64,000 nucleotides of DNA, from positions 108,374,512 to 108,438,511 of the forward strand of contig OY757907.1 in assembly GCA_963585895.1 (NCBI GenBank). The letters are read 5' to 3'. The stretch comes from Sepioteuthis lessoniana (lineage: Eukaryota; Mollusca; Cephalopoda; Myopsida; Loliginidae). Positions 49,010 through 60,606 of the stretch are shown here, in pieces. How positions within the stretch are numbered: the stretch's first letter is position 1; the number at the start of each line of letters is the position of its first letter. The notes under the pieces are model-generated. The model worked only from the letters and a program-made list of their open reading frames with translations. It did no database searches and was not told the DNA's origin. The translations under genes were made by a program, and so were the position numbers.

Positions 49010-49440
49010 ATCTACATGTGTGACACTGGAATTTAAAGTGGGGGTGGTTAACAACTGAAGTTAGCAGACTATAGGAAAAAGGTAGGAGTTGTACTTTTAA
49101 GAGAATCTTAATTTCTTAAATGTTTTGTGGACAAATAAAAAACATTTGGAAACCTAAAAGATAGAATCACTTGTAACATTGGAATTTGGAAAGGGAGTTA
49201 ATCATTTGAGAGCAGGCACACCAAGAGGGAAAGGGATATGCAAATACTCTTGTGAAAATCTAAGGTACTGGACAAAGAAAACATTGGAAACCTAAAAGAT
49301 AGAATCACATGTAACACTGGAACTTGGAAAGGGAGTTAATCATTTGAAAGCAGGCAAATCAAGTAGGAAAGGGATATGCAAATAATTTTGTATAAATCTA
49401 AGGTACTGGACAAAGAAAACATAGGAAACCCAAAAGATAG
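49010..49440 (+). repeat. 138-bp tandem repeat, ~3 units
   Basis: GGAAACCTAAAAGATAG recurs at 49148, 49286 and 49424, exactly 138 bases apart. The two complete units are about 90% identical, and a more diverged part unit lies upstream. The period is a multiple of three, but no long open frame follows it. Confidence 0.9.
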
Positions 49441-50264
49441 ACAGCCAGACCACAGCAGAGGCCTTCTTACTGTTTATGAAAATTATCAGAAAGGAAAGAG
49501 ATTTTGCTGACATTAAAAAATGACCAGACTTAATTGCTTAATATTATTTGGACAACTAAACTCCTGAGACAAGTTTAGTTTACTTAAGAAATTATCTGAA
49601 AAGGCAGAATTGTTTGCATCAATAATGTTCAGTGGTTTGTCTGAAAGGAAAAATTTGGTCATTTAATAAGTTAGAAAACTACTTGGCTTACATGTTTTGA
49701 AAATCAGGTTCATTAAAAAAAGACAACTGTGCCCACTTAGGTGTGAGGGTCAGGTTAAATAGAGATGGTGGGGGGAACAATGGTGCACTAAGACTCTTTT
49801 GATGCCAGTAAAGTTGTCATACAAAATTAAGTAAGTTGGAGTTGAGAGTGTAGTCCAGCTCTCTGACCACTAAAAAAAGGGGTTGGACAATTTCCCAAAT
49901 TTGAAAAAACTTTTTTAAAAAAAATTGGGATAACTAGAAATTGACAGTAAGAAAGAGTAAATACCATATCCAGTCAACCACCTAGACTGGTTGAATACTG
50001 GGCTCAGTGTAAGCTGGAGTTTTTAAGACAGAGAGTCCGAAATGAGTTAGAAGAGAGATTCTAGTGAGAGTTGGTCTACCACTGGCACTGACCTGTTTGT
50101 CACTTAAACGATTTCATCAAATGACCTTCTCACCTTCTGTGATCAAAACACATGGTGGACAGCAAGGTGGACGATTGTGAAGAATGCCAGTTGGTTTCTT
50201 TGTCCAGTATTGAGCGCATGAAGTTGCACACATCAGGCAAAAGACTCATTGATGGATGTGTTTA

Positions 50265-50550
50265 TCTAATTCCTCCACCAGGAGCTGTTATACAACAGAA
50301 TGTCAATTTTTAAGTTGTGTACAAATGTTTTGAATTCAGTTATCCTTCTTCTAGACTATTTTCCTGAATAAGGCTCAAGAACCCAAACTGTCCTACTGTT
50401 TACCCATAGCTGGTGAAAGGGAAATGGATAGATTAATGCCCTTGCATAAGGGCCTTAGCTCAAAGTGAAACTCTAACAGCTTTGTCCAGGATTTGAACTT
50501 GGTTCCCTGATTCCATTTCCTGCAATGATAAGTTATGCTAAACGCCTTTT
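50265..50550 (-). mobile_element. SINE D copy
   Basis: Body TTGAATTCAGTTATCCTTC...CTGTCCTACTGTTTACCC and the head-side CAGGATTTGAACTTGG (B-box complement) are present on the minus strand. Confidence 0.8.
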
Positions 50551-50551
50551 A

Positions 50552-50665
50552 AGATATTCATATGATGTATAGCATGATGTATTGATATTTATTGGATGTA
50601 TAACATGATGTATTAAAATTTATAGGATGTATAACATATGATGCATTAATATTTATAGAATGTAT
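50552..50665. repeat. ~35-bp minisatellite
   Basis: Four diverged units built on GGATGTATAACATGATGTATTAAT. Confidence 0.8.
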
Positions 50666-51275
50666 AACATTTTTAAAATCACAAAATATTCTCAGTTAAT
50701 TAGAATGTATTTGGTGCTGTTTATTAAGTTAGATTAAATACAGAGAAAATTTGAAAAAAACCATAGAATTAGTCAAGTCAGTTTTGGTTATTCTTTATAT
50801 ATATATCATTAACTGAACATTTCTGGTTTAAATTTTATCTGATCACAAATTGTAAATGAGCTGAAAAAAATGCTTCATAATAATAATAAAAAAGACCCCC
50901 TCCAAAAAAAACTGAAGTATTATAACACCTAAAAAATAAAATGAAAGGAGAGAAAAAGAAAAGGCAAAAAGGGAGATAACTTGGAGAAAAGTAGAAAACA
51001 ATAAAAGGATTAAAAAGAGAGGATGTATAAAAAAGGAGAAAAACTGAATTGTTAGAAGAGAAAGCAGAAAACAATCCTGTAAAAAAAAAATAAAACAAAA
51101 TGGATAAATTATGGAAAGAAATGTTTAATAATGTGAAAATGAAGATACTGGGGGGGGGTCCAATTGTAAGTGGAAGATTAAAATTATTGGGAAATTTCCA
51201 GAAAAACCCTTAAGGTCATCTTTTACTCTTAAGACCTTCCCACCCCATAATACTGATGTAAGATGGCTCTTTGGC

Positions 51276-51578
51276 ATGCAATGTTTTTTCTTTATAGCAA
51301 TCTGGTGCACTTTTATGTCAGAGATGAAATTAGCATCTCAACAACAACTTGTATTGACCAGATACATTTCACAAATTTATCACCAGATGTCAAAGGATTA
51401 TTCCCCACTATATTTTTGTGAATTTGAACTTGTAATATCAGAAGAGAGATACTTATGGTGTTTGGCATATTTTATACTCATCGACCATACTGTACCAAAA
51501 GATGAGTTTAAGTCCATTAAAATCTCAGAATATCATTATATGCTGGCTGACAAAAATCACTCATCCTTGATAATTTAA
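51276..51578 (+). other. Unidentified 100-codon open frame
   Basis: Opens with a hydrophobic stretch (FFFIAIW) and later reads ISEERYLWCLAYFILIDHTV. I do not recognise it. It has no polypyrimidine/AG or donor site at convincing positions. It is long for AT-rich DNA, so it is noted as a possible exon or chance frame. Confidence 0.15.
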
Positions 51579-52070
51579 GTGCATATTTTGCTGATTTGAA
51601 TTGTTGAACCTTGAAAAATGCAAATAATAAAATAGAAATAGAAGGTGAAAGATGACTTCATCGAATAATGATATTTTTTTTGATAATCTTATTTTATTTA
51701 GTTTGGCTGGTGATTAAAGGCTTCAAATTTAACATATATAAATTTCAGTGTATCAAGATATATTTCATAAAAAGTATAGTTCCTTTCTTTTACTAAAATA
51801 GTGAATTGAATATCATTTCTTAAAGCTTTTAATTTTGAATTTTTATTCATTTCTTTACTTTGCTTAATTTTTCCTCTCATAATTCCAACATTTAAAATTG
51901 GAAAAGAATTCTTATTTGAAAACATTTCAAATATGTTGCTTTTAAAATGTTAAAACATAAATGAAGAAATTGTATTCATTAAAAAAATATGAATAAGACG
52001 ATTGAGTGTGTGCGTGTATTTGTGTGTGTATATATATGAAAACCAAAATGTGTATACAAATAATTTTTTA

Positions 52071-52075
<5 letters not shown>

Positions 52076-52117
<42 letters not shown>

Positions 52118-52257
52118 CCAAATCCAAATATACATATGTTAATACACTAAAACTGAGCATATATCAACTATATACTTAGTTCAGTCTGTAACTACCTCTT
52201 TCTGTCCTTAATGTACATTTCTCCCATTATCTTTTCCCTTCTCTTTCTTTGTGTGTG

Positions 52258-52298
<41 letters not shown>

Positions 52299-52377
52299 TA
52301 ACTCCAATATGGTGATTTCTGCAACAGCTTTTTCATATAGTTTTATATCCCATACAAAAGCATGTACACACACTGTG

Positions 52378-52417
<40 letters not shown>
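52076..52417. repeat. Cluster of three (TA)n runs
   Basis: TA tracts at 52076-52114, 52264-52296 and 52385-52417. Minus-strand frames of 61 and 107 codons run through them and are artefacts. Confidence 0.9.
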
Positions 52418-52418
<1 letters not shown>

Positions 52419-52924
52419 CTTTATCTGATGTAAATAAAAAAAACAGTTAAATGGAAGAAATTTGATTGTCATAATTTTGGACATCTTTGTTCTTTTTCTT
52501 GTTTCTGATGAGAAAAATGTTTCAAATTTTGAAATATTTCCTTCCCTCACAGTGTAACCACTGACCTGAAAGTCACTTATAAGTTAAAACTTCAGAGTGT
52601 TTTTATCTGTCTACATTTGAGAAGGGACTGTTATTTCTGAATGATATTATTCAACCACTACTTTTTTTTATTTTTTAAATCATATGGTCTGTTACACTTA
52701 GTGGCTTTCAAATTTGCTTTTGTGAGGTATGTATTTTTTTAACAATCAGATACAAATTAGATTTTTAGGAATAATGCTCCAATAAATGTTAGGCATATAG
52801 ATTTTTTACCTGAACTTACATTACATATATAATCATTTGAAAAATATCAAAGCTGAATTACATTTTGTGACGTTTTATTTAATTACTAGCACTTTTTCCA
52901 TCTTAAATAATGGTGTTATTTGCA

Positions 52925-52926
<2 letters not shown>

Positions 52927-52961
<35 letters not shown>
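52927..52961. repeat. (TA)n microsatellite
   Basis: About 35 bases of TA. Confidence 0.9.
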
Positions 52962-52964
<3 letters not shown>

Positions 52965-52965
<1 letters not shown>

Positions 52966-53885
52966 GAAAAGCAGTAGATTTTTATATAGGTGGTCCACTT
53001 TTATTTTCAATGTGTTTGTGTGGCATCAGTTGTGTTGGCAAGTTAAGAATGCAAGAGCAGCAGTCAATGAAGATCCTTTCAAATCACTCTAGTAAACAAA
53101 AGAAAGAATGAAAGAAGAAGAAAGTGAAGATAAAAGAGAGAAGGATTGTGAAGTTCTATAAATAGAGATTAATATTGTCTTCCTATTTACTCTTTAACTT
53201 TTTTTACTAGCATAGTTTCCAAAAAAAAAAAAAAATGAAATGAAGTCCCCCCCCCAGTAGACCGCCTCCAAAGCTACCTAAAATTTCAGTAGTAAATAAA
53301 AGTCAAAACGAAGAAGCATTTGAACTCAGGAGCCAACTGGAAGAAATATATCAATATTGGTCAGTATGTCTTTAAGTCCTATCAATTTAAAATGCTGAAT
53401 TTTACAAAATGTTATGCTGTATTTTGTTTGTGAAATAATGCTTAAACTATGCGTATTTAATGTAAAGACACGCTTACTCTACTATAAAGCCAAATTGATG
53501 TTAGTCTTTCCAAATGTCAGCGAACAAGGCAGAATGTTTTTGAATCTCTTCTATAATATTATTTAAAAATTCGTAAAGAAAGCCCTAACAGTAGTTTAGA
53601 AGAAAAAGAAAAAGCCTAAAACACCTAATGCTACCACAGCCCCCCCCCCAAGAGAAAGGAAGAAAAAAAAAATTTTTTTAAGCTCTATAATTCCTGAAGC
53701 CTGCTAGGTTCCCAACTGTAGTAAAAAAATAAATAAATAAATAAAAAGCCTAGGAAAAGTCCCAATACAGAAAAAAAAATAAGCAAAAGTCAGTACCAGT
53801 GAAAGTCATACGAAATTACCTTAATCTTGGACTTTAACTAAGTTAAAACTTAAACCAAAATTACCCCCCCCCCTTCTCAAACCAC
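52965..53885. other. No gene seen; homopolymer-rich
   Basis: Three runs of 9-10 C (53250, 53642, 53865) and several A-runs. Such tracts often accumulate at retrotransposon insertion sites, but no element could be defined. Confidence 0.45.
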
Positions 53886-54004
53886 ATACACAAACCGCAT
53901 TGCTCTTCGCGCGGGTAAAAAAGGGGCGCGTCCTGCTGAGGTTGGAGCCCTGGCTTCAGTGTTCGAAAAATCAGCTACAGAGCTCAAACAATCAAAACTA
54001 CTAA

Positions 54005-55558
54005 AATGCAAGCAAACAATACAAAGCCACATTTAACGTAAGAACCTTAAATAGAATAGGACAACTCCCAGAGCTAATAGCATCGGCTGAAGAACATAAG
54101 ATAGACATAATATGCATACAAGAACACAGATACACACACACCGAAGATATCAAATATCACGAAACTGGCAATGGCTGGTCGCTCGCCACTGTATCCGCAT
54201 GGAAAAACTCTGTCAACGCCGCAGTAGGAGGGGTAGGAGTACTTATAGGACCTAGAGCATTAAAAACGCTTAATAGCGTTGAGAAAATACAACCTAGAAT
54301 GATGGCAGCTACATTTAACGGAAACCCCAGAGCAATAATCATCTCATGCTACAGCCCCACCAATGTTAGTGAAGAAACTGAACTAGTCACCTTCTACGAT
54401 GAGTTATCCTCATTAGTGTGTAGCATCCCGAAACACAACATGTTAGTCATTGGCGGAGACATGAATGCCCAAATCGGGAAAAACGGAAACAACAAATACA
54501 GCCTCCACAACACGTCAAATAGGAATGGGCAACATCTAACAGATTTCATGATAGAAAATAGATTAGCATGCCTCAATACAAACTACCAAAAAAGAGAGGG
54601 CAAACTATGGACATACACGTACGCAAACAATAGTAAAGCTCAGATAGACTACGTCCTTATAAACAAGAAATGGAAAAATAGTGCACTGAATTGCGAGGCA
54701 TACTCCTCTTTTGAGAGTGTGTCCACCGATCACCGAATAGTCACAGCGAAAATACGGTTAAGCCTACGAAAAAACGCCAAACGAACAGCGACCACCAAAC
54801 ACTATGACTGGGCCCTATTAAACAACAAAGATGTAAGAGATAAATACGTATTAGAATTAAGAAACAGATTCGAAACACTACAAGAAAAGACGGAAAAAAG
54901 TACACCAAACGACGAATATGAAAATTTCGTCAATGCACACCTCGAGGCAGCAGCAAAATACATTCCAACAAAAATTAAAACTAAATATAGAGTCCCATGG
55001 GAAACTTTAGCGGTGAGAGAAAAACGTGCACTAGTGAAAACAGCCTCCAAAAACTATCGAAAAAACCCAACAAACACAAATGCCTTAAAACTAAAAACGG
55101 CACAATATCAATTAGCAGGCATATATATAAAGGAACAGACAGAATACATTCAAAATCAGATAGATAAGATTAGAGACTCGGTGGAAGATAGACAATCTAG
55201 AATAGCCTGGCAAACAATAAACGAAGTGAGCAGAAGAAAGAACACAGCCAAAGCAAAACTTAAAGCAGCAAACCAACAAGAAAGAATAAAACTGTGGAAA
55301 CAGCACTTCGAAAACTTACTTGGAAACCCACCAAAAATAACGCATGGACCAATCACCAGAATAATTAGCAAACAATTAGACATTAAACTAGGACCGTTCA
55401 CACAAGAAGAACTCGACTCGGTTCTCAGAAAAATTAAAAATAGGAAAGCTGCAGGGCTGGACGAAATTCCCCCGGAAGTATGGAAGACCAGACAATTCGA
55501 CGACATTCTGTTCCGCCACTGCAACGCAGTATACAATCAAAATCCGATAGATGGATGA
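54005..55558 (+). pseudogene. RTE ORF, 5' part: endonuclease + RT start
   Basis: The frame is open from just after the stop at 54002-54004. The first ATG in frame is at 54299, well inside the endonuclease, so a normal start is missing; an ATG at 54006 lies in another frame. Endonuclease motifs are TFNVRTLN (~54029), CIQEHR (catalytic Glu, ~54108), GGDMNAQIG (residues 52-60 from the 54299 ATG) and TDHRIV (143-148). After a basic linker the RT domain opens with AAGLDEIPPEVWK (~55450). It stops at 55556 because the frame shifts near 55545. In life this enzyme nicks target DNA and primes reverse transcription of its own RNA. Similar proteins in mollusc databases are often labelled craniofacial development protein 2-like. 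Confidence 0.8.
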
Positions 55559-56104
55559 AGGGATGCATACTCCCCTTCCCTAAAAAGGGGGACCTCGGAT
55601 TAGCCAAAAACTACCGAGGCATAACACTTACATCCATAGCTGCCAAAATCTACAATGCCCTACTACGAAACCGAATAGAACCCAAAATCGACAACATACT
55701 GAGAAAAAACCAAAATGGCTTCCGAAGAAATAGATCCACGACCTCACAAATATTAACCATCCGCAGAATCCTTGAAGGTGTACGGGCAAAGAACCTACAA
55801 GCGACATTAATATTTGTTGACTTTACCAAGGCTTTCGACTCCATTCACAGAGGAAAGATGGAACAAATCCTACTAGCGTACGGCATACCTAAAGAAACCG
55901 TAGCAGCAATAACGATTCTCTATAGAAACACTAAAGTAAAAGTACGATCACTGGATGGAGACACAGAATACTTTGACATTGTAGCAGGAGTACTACAAGG
56001 GGACACGCTGGCCCCGTACCTCTTTATCATTTGTCTAGACTATGTACTTAGAACATCGATTGACAAAATCAAAGAGAATGGCTTCGAACTGACGAAGAAG
56101 AAGC
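55545..56104 (+). pseudogene. RTE ORF, middle part: RT palm
   Basis: Continues the same protein in the next frame. It shows FPKKGDLGLAKNYRGITLTS, then motif A FVDFTKAFD with the catalytic Asp (~55820), and motif B AGVLQGDTLAPYLF (~55985). The reading frame is lost again near 56104, just before motif C. An ATG at 55480 is not the real start; it lies upstream in the shadow of the previous part. Confidence 0.8.
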
Positions 56105-56887
56105 AGAAGATACCCCGCAACAACAATTACCGATGCCGACTACGCCGATGACATAGCGATACTGGCAAATACACCTGACCAAGCCGAAACACTTCTGCAT
56201 AGTTTGGAACGAGCAGCAGCAAGCATAGGCCTCTATGTTAATGCACACAAAACGGAATATATGTGCTATAACCAAACGGGGGACATCTCCACTCTAGAAG
56301 GAACCCCACTTAAACTAGTAGACAAATTCACGTACCTAGGAAGCAGCGTCGAATCAACCGAAAAGGACATCGAAACGAGGTTAACGAAAGCATGGACAGC
56401 TATCAATAGACTATCGATTATATGGAAATCAGACCTAACCGATAAAATGAAACGCAGTTTCTTCCAGGCAGCGGTCACATCGATACTGCTATATGGATGC
56501 ACTACATGGACGCTTACAAAACAACTGGAGAAGAAGCTAGATGGCAATTACACAAGAATGCTGCGTGCAATCCTGAACAAGTCCTGGCAGCAACGCCCCA
56601 CAAGACACCAACTGTACGGCCACCTGCCCCCTATCACGAAAACTATTCAAGTTAGACGAACCAGACATGCAGGACACTGCTGGAGAAGCAGAGATGAACT
56701 CATAAGAGATGTACTCTTATGGATCCCCACACATGGCCGCGCAAAAGCAGGACGACCAGCTCGAACGTACATTCAGTAGCTATGTGAGGATACAGGATGT
56801 TGTCCTGAAGACCTACCTAGGGCGATGAACGATAGGGAGGAGTGGCGAGAGAGGGTCAGGGATATCCGTGCTACCAGCGCGATATGA
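56105..56887 (+). pseudogene. RTE ORF, 3' part: YADD and C-terminus
   Basis: Returns to the first frame. The catalytic YADD is at 56141-56152. Then come the thumb region, KLVDKFTYLGSSV, ILLYGCTTWTLTK and the HAGHCWRSRDELI/GRAKAGRPARTY region typical of these elements. A TAG at 56777-56779 replaces what looks like a Gln codon. The frame then stays open to the natural TGA at 56885-56887. All catalytic residues survive, so decay is recent and limited to two shifts, one stop and the lost start. Confidence 0.8.
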
Positions 56888-56893
56888 TGATGA

Positions 56894-56899
<6 letters not shown>

Positions 56900-56960
<61 letters not shown>

Positions 56961-57090
56961 TAGAAGGATTAGTTTAGACTACCTCTTCACTCTTTTTAGC
57001 TTCAAATGGCATCAAGTCATAGTTCATGCTACCATAAAAGAATTTCCTTTTATTCTGTAGAGAGACTAGTTTCAATTTCATGCATCCTTT

Positions 57091-57122
<32 letters not shown>

Positions 57123-57290
57123 AGGATTAGTTTAGACGACCTCCTCACTCTTTTTAGCTTCAAATGGTATCAAGTAATAGTTCATACTACCATAACAGAA
57201 TTTCCTATTATTCTGTAGAGAGACTAGTTTCTATTTCATGCATCCTTATATATATATATATATATACACACACTCACACACACACACTGA
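56900..57290. repeat. 158-bp tandem duplication with TA/GA tracts
   Basis: A (TA)n(GA)n tract plus GAAGGATTAGTTTAGAC... starts at 56963 and again at 57121, about 95% identical. A third (TA)n(CA)n follows at 57246-57285. Frames of 72 and 70 codons mirror the duplication. Confidence 0.9.
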
Positions 57291-57531
57291 GTTCCTCTCT
57301 CTTTATCTATATATCATAACAGCTGTGTAGTTCTTAATTTCTCTAACCATTTTTTTTGTTTTTTGTTTCACTACCTGAATTTGCATTCCTTAAGCAGTTC
57401 AATTATAAGCTTTGAACTCAGGCCAACAAATTTTTCTACCAGTAATATCGGGTGTCAGGAGAGAAGAAACCAGGAGGTGTCAGAGCATTGCCTGATTAGA
57501 CACCAGAAGAATAGGCAGACATCTATTCAAG

Positions 57532-57720
57532 ATGTCCAGGTGTCAACATGACCATTTCAGTCTATATCAAATGACTGCGCCAGGTTTTGCTAATCAACTC
57601 AATGACTGCCAATTTACACCTGAAGACAATCCAAGGTCAAATGTCACCTTCATGTACAAGAACAATTTGTTCATTACATTTGAAATTAGATTAAGAAAGG
57701 GCACAGTGGCCCAAATGTGA
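57532..57720 (+). other. Unidentified open frame in less AT-rich patch
   Basis: A 62-codon frame (SNVTFMYKNNLFITFEIRLRK near the end) overlaps another at 57363-57551. The patch is preceded by a T-rich tract. I recognise no domain and cannot join the frames. Possible exon, weakly supported. Confidence 0.15.
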
Positions 57721-57729
57721 AACAAGATT

Positions 57730-59870
57730 AACTTTATATTCACACTGTAGTGAATAGAGAAAGCTTTATTATATTATTCAGTGTAAATTCTGAAAATAGC
57801 ACAGAGCTTTACTCACAGTTTTCTTGTATAAAAACATTGATTTAAACACATTTAAAGAAAAAAGTTTAATCACTGAAACAAAAAATCAGGTTCAAAAATA
57901 GACTTTATACTTTCAGCACATCAAATTAAGTGTTAACATCTGTTGTAATAATTTGGAAAGGTTTATTTGTGCTTTATAGAAAGCCAAATTAGTTTAGTGT
58001 AGAATTACAAGGTTTTTTGTTTTCTTGAAGGAAGGTTTTATTTAAAAAGAATTGTCTTCCTCATGAATTAAGAGAGAATTCTTACTGAGAAGTGGTCTCT
58101 AATAATAATAATAATAATAATAAGATATGTAACTTCAAAATATAGGTAATCATACAGAATTTGAATTAATCTAAAAGAAATAATTTTTCTAAAATGATTT
58201 TATGTTTGATTAGGTCTTACTGATTTGGCTTATGTGTTGTTTTTCAAATTGGAAATTAAAATAATTACAAGCATTATTTCTTAAATAGTAACAACCAAAC
58301 AAGTATGTTGAAATCAACAAATCCCTCAATTAACATTCACTTAGATTTAAAAAAAAAAATTTCTTGACAAAATTGAAATTTTTCAAAAAAAGACTTTACT
58401 TGATATAAAAAATATAGCTGATAAATATTCTTTATATTATGTTCATTTGTTTTTATAGTAACAATTATCATTTTTAACCTTTTAGTTGATAACAAAGATT
58501 GTAAAACAGATTGTTTATAAATATGAAATAAGTATAAATTATGTTTGACACATGTCTATTTGTTTTGCCATTTTTGCTAGCCGCGCGACATGATGATGAT
58601 GATGATGATGTATAGTTAAAATGCATATATTGTGCTGTTTATTTTAAATGATAACTTAGTTTTTTTTCTCAACTCATCATTAATACATCATAACTATCTA
58701 AGATACAAGTCTTGGTCTCTTAACCATTGTAGAACATGTACTTCAGCTAGTATAAAATCTTTTTTAAGCACATGTTTGTTTCAGTATACACCAAGAAAAT
58801 GATTTGAAATGATTTAGTTCTGTAATCTGTTTTTTTATACATTTTAAATCATAGTAAGTTCTAATAATAGAATCCAGAATAAAAACCTATATGACCAATG
58901 GATGAATAATTGTTCTAAATAGAATATTTGAGATTTTATTTATTTTATCTACAAGGAAATCATTCTAGTATAAAATTGGTCATAGCCAATGTGTATTCTT
59001 GTTCACTATAAAAAAAAAAAATCATGTATAAACAGGCACCTTAAAAAATGTTTTTACAATGTTTTCAACCAACCTGATTCAAAATACATTTATACACAAA
59101 ACTTATACAGACCTTTACTTTGGACCAAAAAGGGTCATTTTAGTAATCCACCTGAAAGTATTCAATGATTTTTACTAACAGAAGACTCAAAAGTCGACCA
59201 CCAATGTGACTGATTGATCTTAGAGTACAGGAGACAAACTTACCTCTGCTAAAAATAGAAAGTCTGACAAAAAGATGGGATGAAATAGAAGTCTTGTGTG
59301 TACAAATATATGCATAGAACTCTCGCAGTTTTATCCTGGTAATAAAATGTCAAGTGAAACTTGTATATTATATAATAAATCTTAAATGTTATATTTCTTC
59401 TTATAAATATTGGAAACTTTATGACATATTGACAACATTTTTAAAAAGTGAACTCTGAATATATATGAATCTACTCATCATAAAGGTTGACAATCAACAA
59501 ACATCAATAACATTTGAATACAAAAAAGAATGTTAGAGTAATAAGTATAATAGATGGCAATTAGAGAATTCCTTTCTTTTTTTGGCTTAGTAAGCATAAA
59601 ATTAGTTTATTAATAATTAAAAACTTAATTTTAATAGTTTTGAATTGATTTTTCAAATGGTTTGTTTTATTATCAATGCTTTGCAACCACTGATTTTTTA
59701 AAATTGCACTAAAGATGAAAACTTTTGACATAAAAATATTCATAATTAAATATATTCCATTCTTCAAATAATTGATTATTAGCCTAAGTTAAATTAAAAG
59801 CAAAAATCAAACAAAATCAATTGCTGTCAAATATTTAACAACATGGTTTGACCAAAGAGACTTGAAGATG
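57730..59870. other. No gene seen; AT-rich
   Basis: Contains a TAA microsatellite at 58100-58122 and the RTE tail relic at 58576-58611; otherwise featureless. Confidence 0.5.
58576..58611 (+). mobile_element. RTE 3'-end relic
   Basis: GCTAGCCGCGCGACATGATGA resembles the last bases of the RTE at 56870-56899 (GCTACCAGCGCGATATGATGA), including the trinucleotide tail. It is probably a severely truncated copy. Confidence 0.5.
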
Positions 59871-59872
59871 AT

Positions 59873-59875
<3 letters not shown>

Positions 59876-59924
<49 letters not shown>
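59876..59924. repeat. (TA)n microsatellite
   Basis: About 49 bases of TA, 128 bp upstream of a ribozyme-bearing inverted repeat. Confidence 0.95.
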
Positions 59925-59927
<3 letters not shown>

Positions 59928-60085
59928 TTATTCGGTCCAGTTTAACCAGAGTTGGGAGTAATTCCTTCAGGACAAGAAAATCATTCAGGAGCTGAACATT
60001 TAAATTTTCCTGGTAGAGAGCTCAATGTAATTGATTTTACAGGGCAATATTTCTTTAAGGAAAAAACCAAAGACCGGTTATTTTA

Positions 60086-60171
60086 GGATTATAAATTTAT
60101 TTCCATCCTGTTTTTGTTTCTGGTGTGAACCAAAAGCACAAAGAAAAATGTAACAGGACTTCTTCAGATCC
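60086..60171 (-). ncRNA. Hammerhead-like ribozyme, left arm
   Basis: Mirror of the right-arm motif: GGAU/AUCC stem I (60171-60168 with 60089-60086), core CUGAAGA (60167-60161), long stem II, GAAA, and stem III AUA/UAU with an AAUU loop. The few differences from the right arm fall mainly in the distal part of stem-loop II. Confidence 0.55.
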
Positions 60172-60428
60172 AATGGATAAATAAAATAGAAATTAATATA
60201 AGCATTAATATTTCCCTTAAGAGTTAATTATTGAACTTAACATGAAAAGAAAATAAATAAAATGAGATAAATAAAAAAGTTAAATTACCGTAATTATAAC
60301 TGACGGAAGAATTTTGAAAATAAAATAAATAGATAAATAAAAAAACGGAAATTCAATAAGACGAGGAGGTAACTCTTTAAATCTCTTCCTCCCCCGCCCA
60401 CGTGTCTATCCTGTTTTATTTATCCATT

Positions 60429-60514
60429 GGATCTGAAGAAGTCCTGTTATATTTTTCTTCGTGTTTTTGGTTCACACCAGAAACGAAAACAGGATGGAAA
60501 TAAATTTATAATCC
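60429..60514 (+). ncRNA. Hammerhead-like ribozyme, right arm
   Basis: Stem I GGAU (60429-60432) pairs with AUCC (60511-60514). The core CUGAAGA is at 60433-60439. Stem II has 8 continuous pairs (60441-60448 with 60488-60495) and an extended, partly paired distal hairpin. GAAA is at 60497-60500. Stem III is AUA/UAU with an AAUU loop, the A60500-U60509 pair is correct, and A60510 is position 17. The stem II closing pair is A.G, not the usual G-C, which may reduce activity. Confidence 0.6.
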
Positions 60515-60545
60515 TAAAATAACCGGTCTTTGGGTTTTTCCTTAA

Positions 60546-60548
<3 letters not shown>

Positions 60549-60602
<54 letters not shown>
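60549..60602. repeat. (TA)n microsatellite
   Basis: About 54 bases of TA abutting the inverted repeat. Confidence 0.95.

Positions 60603-60604
<2 letters not shown>

Positions 60605-60606
<2 letters not shown>

Larger units (their letters stand above)
53890..56899 (+). mobile_element. RTE-type non-LTR retrotransposon, near full length
   Basis: About 3 kb. A short GC-richer leader (53890-54000) is followed by an apurinic-like endonuclease, a reverse transcriptase and a C-terminal domain on the plus strand. The element ends in an ATGATGATGAT tail that merges with (TA)n. A short 3' tail and no long UTR fit the RTE clade. The start is uncertain and no target duplication could be read because the 3' flank is a microsatellite. 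Confidence 0.8.
60052..60548. mobile_element. Inverted pair of ribozyme-bearing repeats
   Basis: Two 138-bp arms (60052-60189 and 60411-60548) are reverse complements at about 93% identity without indels. They are separated by 221 bp of AT-rich DNA. Each arm holds the same hammerhead-like fold pointing outwards. The right arm ends exactly at (TA)n. No protein is encoded. Confidence 0.85.

Noticed and set aside
52505-52545. CTGATGAG...GAAA in hammerhead order
   Set aside because: Stem II can form only from A/U pairs, stem III is absent and stem I cannot pair.
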